11,211 nt of DNA. It comes from Phlebiopsis flavidoalba (lineage: Eukaryota; Basidiomycota; Agaricomycetes; Polyporales; Phanerochaetaceae). The translations under genes were made by a program, and so were the position numbers. The notes beneath the pieces are model-generated. The model saw nothing but the letters and a program-made list of their open reading frames with translations. It searched no databases and was not told where the DNA came from. Of the stretch, positions 7,657-11,211 are shown piece by piece. Numbering within the stretch: position 1 is the stretch's first letter; each line of letters starts with the position of its first letter. The stretch spans positions 1 to 11,211 of the forward strand of contig JAOCPU010000126.1 of assembly GCA_035772785.1 (NCBI GenBank), read 5' to 3'.

Positions 7657-9921
7657 ATGGACTCTCTGGAAATTATTTCTGGGCCGGTTGGATGATCACC
7701 CTTCTTTACGCTCTCAGCTTTCACTTAGTCAAATCTACAAGTTCATTACCTACGCCTCACGTCTCAAGAACGATATCTGCCTTGCACAGTCCCACAAGCA
7801 TGATATTGATCGACCGCCTATGTTTCTTCCCTCGGCTGTAATCAACTTCTTCTCTGACGTTCTCAACCTTTCCAATGACTTTGTTGATCTATGCTGGGAT
7901 GTGTTCAAAGATATAGCGTGGAACACCGAGTATGTTCAAGCACTACGGAGAGATCCAGAGCAGGATTTCCAGAGTTTTGGGCTTAAGCGAGGGTTGAGTA
8001 CGTTGCATGTGTGCTGATATTGTTAAAGTGGCTAATACTTATGACCTTTGTATCAGCCTCTAGAACCTTTTATCCTCCCTCAATGTACTGCCTGTCTAGC
8101 AACTGCAGAGGTGCCAACTCTCCCAATGAAGCGAGCAGATTCCGAAGCCCGTGACAATACATACGCTTGGACAAGGTGTACTCCCCTGCGTATCACGTAC
8201 ATTTAGTATGCACCAGTACGTTTAGGTGTTTTTCTCTATTTGATAGCGCTCTCAAGGGGACATTATTATACAGCATGTCGTACCACGTACTATCACAACT
8301 ATTACGTTGAGAAGGACGTCCGCTACTATTATCAAGAAATACCTGATTGCCTTCAAATTGCCAAACATCAATTTGCCGACAGAGCTGTTATTGACTTATG
8401 GATCACACTTATGCTGACTTCTTGGTGATTTACATCATTATTCTATCTCCAAAAGTGCAGCACGTATTTACTGATGTTGTCTCTTAGGACTTCGGCTTAT
8501 GGCTGCATACAAGCCCAACAGTCATTGCACGATCAGTCAGCTTACCCTAAGCTTCCGCTGAGCTGGCAGTTTGAAGGAGAGCTTCGTAATCCCTACGTAT
8601 GGGATGCATTTGTTTTGCTCAGTCTTTTAGAAGACTGCCAACGTCGTTCAACGATTCTCCAACTAAAAAACAGTGGTGAAGCCAAAGATCGATTAATTCC
8701 TGCGATGAAAGCCCGCAATGACCGCATTTATACTATTGGGCAACCAGAAAAACTCCACCGCTGCGACGTATGCACGCGGTGGTATGATTTTACTAGCGGA
8801 GATGCCGATAAAAGGCTAGGTGCGTCAGATCTGATGTTTGAAATCTTTGAAGCTCAACGAGTTGGCTATAGGCAGAGTTTCCTGCGTGGTCATGGACGGA
8901 GTTACAATCGGACATCCATGCTGCGCTATCCATAACTGCAAGGTGCCTCTCAACAGCCAAAGGGATCGGTTCTGCAAGGATCATGCTGACCAAAACTCCA
9001 TCTGTTCAATCCGTGGCTGTGACAATCCTTCTCTTCCTGATACTCTGGCTTGCGATGAACCGACACACCAAGCCGTATGGAAGCACCACAAGGCTCGTGG
9101 ACAGTCCCGCTTCACACTTCACAATCGTCTTCAACGTGCAAGGATGGCGGGAGCTGCGATGCCTCCTATTGGAGACATTGAGAACATGGAGGATCTGGAG
9201 CCTGATGAAGTGATATTTGAGCTACAAACCAAAACGGCGCAGGTCGTTGCCGAAGAGAAAACAGCCCAGAGGTGTGCCCCGATAAACCCGAGACTGGCAA
9301 TCGAAGGCTTCGCGCTCAGTTCGGGAGGAAGCGAACACACAATGAGCAGATTCTCGTTGCACCATGTGGGGTTATCATTGCTCGTGCAACTTTCTATGGA
9401 GCAGAAGCACTTCATACTGCCGTGGTATGACATCCTGCCTACTACCTGTTTATACGACACTTCTCTGACCTAGGCCCTGTTTTTTAGAAGTTTGTCAGAG
9501 ACACGTTTGAAGGTTCTGGGCATAAACCTGACCATTCTTTTCTGTTGACAACAACTGCGGTATGGCACGTTGCGTTCAAGGTGATCCTTGGTGGAATGAC
9601 ATTGAGTTGACGGTGGATGTCTTTCCATCACAAAACTAAACACAGTGTCAATGACATCCTATGTCAGACGCGCTGCAATCCTGCAGCTTATCCAGAGCTT
9701 CAGCGCGATGACGGTGGCTGGTATTTTATTCTTCAATCGCCGAGCAAACTAATGTCTGGCTTGCTGGTTATAATTCAATTTGTAGGGAGATGCAAGTAGA
9801 CAAGTTCAACTTCTTTTTGGATGAGATGATAATGCGTAGAAATAGAAATAGGACAGTGATTGCAAAGCTTCATGCTAGTGGAAAGATTCCTCGTTATTGG
9901 TCTGACGCAATTGGATTATAG
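7657..9921 (+). pseudogene. CxC5/CxC6 cysteine-cluster protein with KDZ-like transposase segment (frame-broken)
   Basis: Exons: 7657-7997, 8057-8215, 8274-8424, 8488-8819, 8872-9424 and 9488-9921. The introns are 59, 58, 63, 52 and 63 nt, all with clean GT-AG sites. The start ACACCATGG gives MDSLEII. The CxC5 part has LSLSQIYKFITYASRLKND, YC-x4-NC, CTTCRTTYYHNYYV and CDVC. The CxC6 part has VVMDGVTIGHPCCAIHNC, FCKDH, C-x4-C and a last Cys/His pair. The C-terminal part has FGRKRTHNEQILVAPCG, DNNC (Asp 9547-9549), FHHKTKHSVND, CNPAAYPEL, then SSIAEQTNVWLAGYNS (Glu 9742-9744) and FFLDEMIMRRN. Asp in MDG (8895-8897), Asp in DNNC and Glu in AEQ could form an RNase H DDE triad; this is inferred. 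CxC5/CxC6 are known zinc-chelating modules N-terminal to KDZ transposases. The frame shifts at about 7684, 8148, 8188, 9275, 9546, 9620 and 9728. About 656 residues if joined. Confidence 0.78.
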
Positions 9922-10055
9922 ACTAGTTTATGTACTGGTTGTAATACCACATATAAGATATCCGTACGCTGGACATCTCTCAATGCCGCATTGCACGACA
10001 CTTCCGTAGACTGGCGACACACTCTTTAGCATCTCAAACATGATCCCTAGCTGCA
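9922..10055. other. Downstream spacer of the transposase gene
   Basis: Moderately AT-rich sequence follows the TAG at 9919-9921. It presumably holds the 3' untranslated region; no clear polyadenylation signal or gene is visible. Confidence 0.4.
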
Positions 10056-10632
10056 TTGGCTCGTTGCACGTCGGTTCGTTGTGCGTTCGCTCGTCGCGCG
10101 CCGGCTTGTCGTGCTCTCGCCCGTCGTGCACCGGCCTGTTGTGCGTCCCGCGCCGGCTTGTCGTGCGTTCGCTCGTCGCGCAGCGGCCTGTCGTGCTCTC
10201 ACTCGTCCCGCGCCGGCTTGTCGTGCTCTCGCTCGCTCCCGCGCGGCTTGTCGTGTGTTCGCTCGTCGCGCACCGGCCTGTCGTGCTCTCACCCGTTGCG
10301 CACCGGCTTGTCCTGCGCTCGCTCGTCGCGCGTTGGCTCGTCGCACGTCGTTTTGTTGTGCCTTCCCTCGTCGTGTGCCGGCCTGTTGTGCGTCGCGCGC
10401 CGGCTCGTTGTGCTTTCGCTCGTCGCGCACCGGCTTGTCGCCATGTCGGTTCATCCGAGTGTGCTCGCTCGTCGTGTGCCGGCTTGTCGCACAGCGCTCG
10501 TCGTGCGCCGGCCTGTTGTGCGGCCGGCTTGTCTTGCGCTCGCTCGTCGCGCACCGGCTTGTCGTGCGCCATCCTGTCGTGCTCTCGCTTGTCGCGCACC
10601 GGGGTTGTCGCACGGCGCGCGTTGGCTTCTTG
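10056..10632 (+). repeat. CpG-dense 30-nt minisatellite, about 19 units
   Basis: The 30-nt unit contains CGTGCTCTCGCTCGTCGCGC followed by ACCGGCTTGT and has six CpGs. Units vary by transitions and small length changes, with short units near 10150, 10240 and 10390. Several frames stay open on both strands because the unit is a multiple of three. The resulting low-complexity translations (Arg/Thr/Ser-rich on the - strand) are not credible proteins. Confidence 0.88.
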
Positions 10633-11064
10633 TCACACCTCGGGAGTTGGCCCTGTCTGCCAGTTTGTTGCACAAGGTGTGCTGTTTTGGGGTCACTACA
10701 TACTATGAAAATCAGCTCCTGAATACGCACACATCACAGCTTCACCTCCTACCCATTACCCATTGCCAGTGTCCACGCTACCTACCTTAAACAGAGTGGG
10801 GTGGGGGTGCTCATCACTGAGGGCAGAGAGCAGGGGGTGAGAAAGCGGTGGTAGGCCCCAGCAAGTGCCTATATTACTCACCTTCATGCTCGCCCTTGTT
10901 ACGCACAGTGTGTGCTGAAGGGATGGTCCATGGCGGGGTGGGAGCCCGAGTGGGAATGAAACAAGCGTTGCTCAGCTTCGGACTTGAACAAACACGGCGG
11001 TCTGCAGCGCCGTCGAGTCGGGGCACGCACATGTTGCGACGCAATCGAGGGTGGGAGATACGGC
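10633..11064. other. Gene-free right arm
   Basis: No open frame here resembles a protein. The short overlapping frames at 10848-11117 on both strands have no recognisable motif and no splice support. A G-rich run (GAGTGGGGTGGGGGTGC) lies near 10793-10809. Confidence 0.45.
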
Positions 11065-11113
11065 GTGACAGCTGAGCTAGGACGGCATGGAATGCGCCGT
11101 GACCAGCTGTCAC
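11065..11113. repeat. Hairpin-forming inverted repeat in the right subterminal region
   Basis: GTGACAGCTG (11065-11074) is the exact reverse complement of CAGCTGTCAC (11104-11113), with a 29-nt loop. The loop holds the inverted copy of the left-end motif. Confidence 0.65.
11080..11094 (-). repeat. Inverted internal copy of the left TIR motif
   Basis: The reverse complement of these 15 nt, CATTCCATGCCGTCC, is identical to positions 17-31. It matches the left end better than the terminal right copy (11178-11192), which has one mismatch. The right end therefore carries two copies of the motif, about 98 nt apart. Confidence 0.7.
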
Positions 11114-11140
11114 ACAATCACGTCCCGATTGGGCAAAGCC

Positions 11141-11170
11141 GGGACAACCGGGACAACCGGGACAACCGGG
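11141..11170 (+). repeat. 9-nt tandem repeat GGGACAACC x3 plus partial
   Basis: Three perfect units start at 11141, 11150 and 11159, followed by GGG. The 9-nt period equals that of CCATGCCGT at the left end, although the sequences differ. Confidence 0.8.
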
Positions 11171-11174
11171 CGGG

Positions 11175-11203
11175 CCGGGACGGCAGGGAATGTCAGACTC
11201 CTG
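11175..11203 (-). repeat. Right terminal inverted repeat
   Basis: The reverse complement reads CAGG, then TGACATTCC, then TGCCGTCC, matching 6-34 with about five mismatches. The 8 nt outside it (TACGTTCT) do not repeat the 5 nt left of position 6. Confidence 0.75.
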
Positions 11204-11211
11204 TACGTTCT

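Larger units (their letters stand above)
6..11203. mobile_element. TIR-bounded KDZ-type DNA transposon carrying a TET/JBP gene
   Basis: Imperfect inverted repeats at the extreme ends of the window (6-34 and 11175-11203) enclose every gene found. The cargo is a set known to travel together in basidiomycetes: a CxC5/CxC6 cysteine-cluster protein with a transposase-like C-terminus, a TET/JBP dioxygenase and a further cysteine-cluster protein. No plant, bacterial or viral feature is present. The flanks inside the window (5 nt left, 8 nt right) do not form an obvious target-site duplication, so the exact ends are uncertain by a few bases. The canonical KDZ core as I know it (a Tyr-Asp-x-x-Cys block, then His and Glu blocks) appears only in divergent form, in the 7657-9921 gene. 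Assignment to the KDZ superfamily is therefore inference from domain company plus partial motif match. Confidence 0.72.

Noticed and set aside
10056..10632. CRISPR array
   Set aside because: Units are directly adjacent, with no unique spacers, and the host is clearly eukaryotic with spliced genes.
9928..10790. Five or more overlapping open frames of 200-244 codons on both strands
   Set aside because: They are all translations of the 30-nt repeat, low complexity, without splice or start support.
1..11211. Target-site duplication flanking the element
   Set aside because: The 5 nt before the left tip (AAGTG) and the 8 nt after the right tip (TACGTTCT) do not match. Too little flank is present to decide the duplication length.
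1..11211. tRNA or rRNA genes
   Set aside because: I saw no tRNA-like cloverleaf, box A/B pair or rRNA core sequence on either strand by reading. A covariance-model scan was not possible here.

Overview
The window looks like one large DNA transposon from a basidiomycete fungus, most likely an agaricomycete. Three things point there: short GT-AG introns of about 50-63 nt in every gene, protein families that I know as typical of agaricomycete repeat-rich regions, and imperfect terminal inverted repeats (TIRs) at both ends of the window (6-34 and 11175-11203). I could run no database search, so all family assignments rest on motif recognition.

Layout, left to right. (1) 6-160: left TIR and a subterminal zone with a repeated 9-mer. 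(2) About 548-2914, + strand: a long Ser/Pro-rich protein with two Cys/His clusters and a helical C-terminus, broken by several small indels. (3) 3098-4835, - strand: a TET/JBP-type Fe(II)/2-oxoglutarate dioxygenase. Its iron ligands and 2-oxoglutarate arginine are present, and it has two frame breaks outside the catalytic core. (4) 4836-5618: its poorly resolved 5' region, with a 27-nt direct repeat and a TATA-like box. (5) 5619-6259, + strand: a small gene of unknown function with about five exons. (6) 6442-7465: a CpG-dense 27-nt minisatellite, a 34-nt tandem duplication and a decayed relative of the 27-nt array. (7) 7657-9921, + strand: a six-exon gene with CxC5- and CxC6-type cysteine clusters followed by a transposase-like RNase H segment. 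(8) 10056-10632: a second CpG-dense minisatellite with a 30-nt unit. (9) 10633-11203: a gene-free right end with a hairpin, 9-nt tandem repeats and the right TIR.

How the parts fit: CxC5/CxC6 clusters and TET/JBP genes are both established companions of KDZ (Kyakuja-Dileera-Zisupton) transposases in basidiomycetes. The most economical reading is a KDZ-type element carrying a putative transposase, a cysteine-cluster accessory protein and a 5-methylcytosine-oxidising enzyme, with CpG-dense arrays on both sides of the transposase. All three larger genes carry single-base frame breaks, yet their splice sites are intact and I saw almost no nonsense substitutions in the true frames. Indel-type assembly error is therefore as good an explanation as decay, and it should be settled before calling the element dead.
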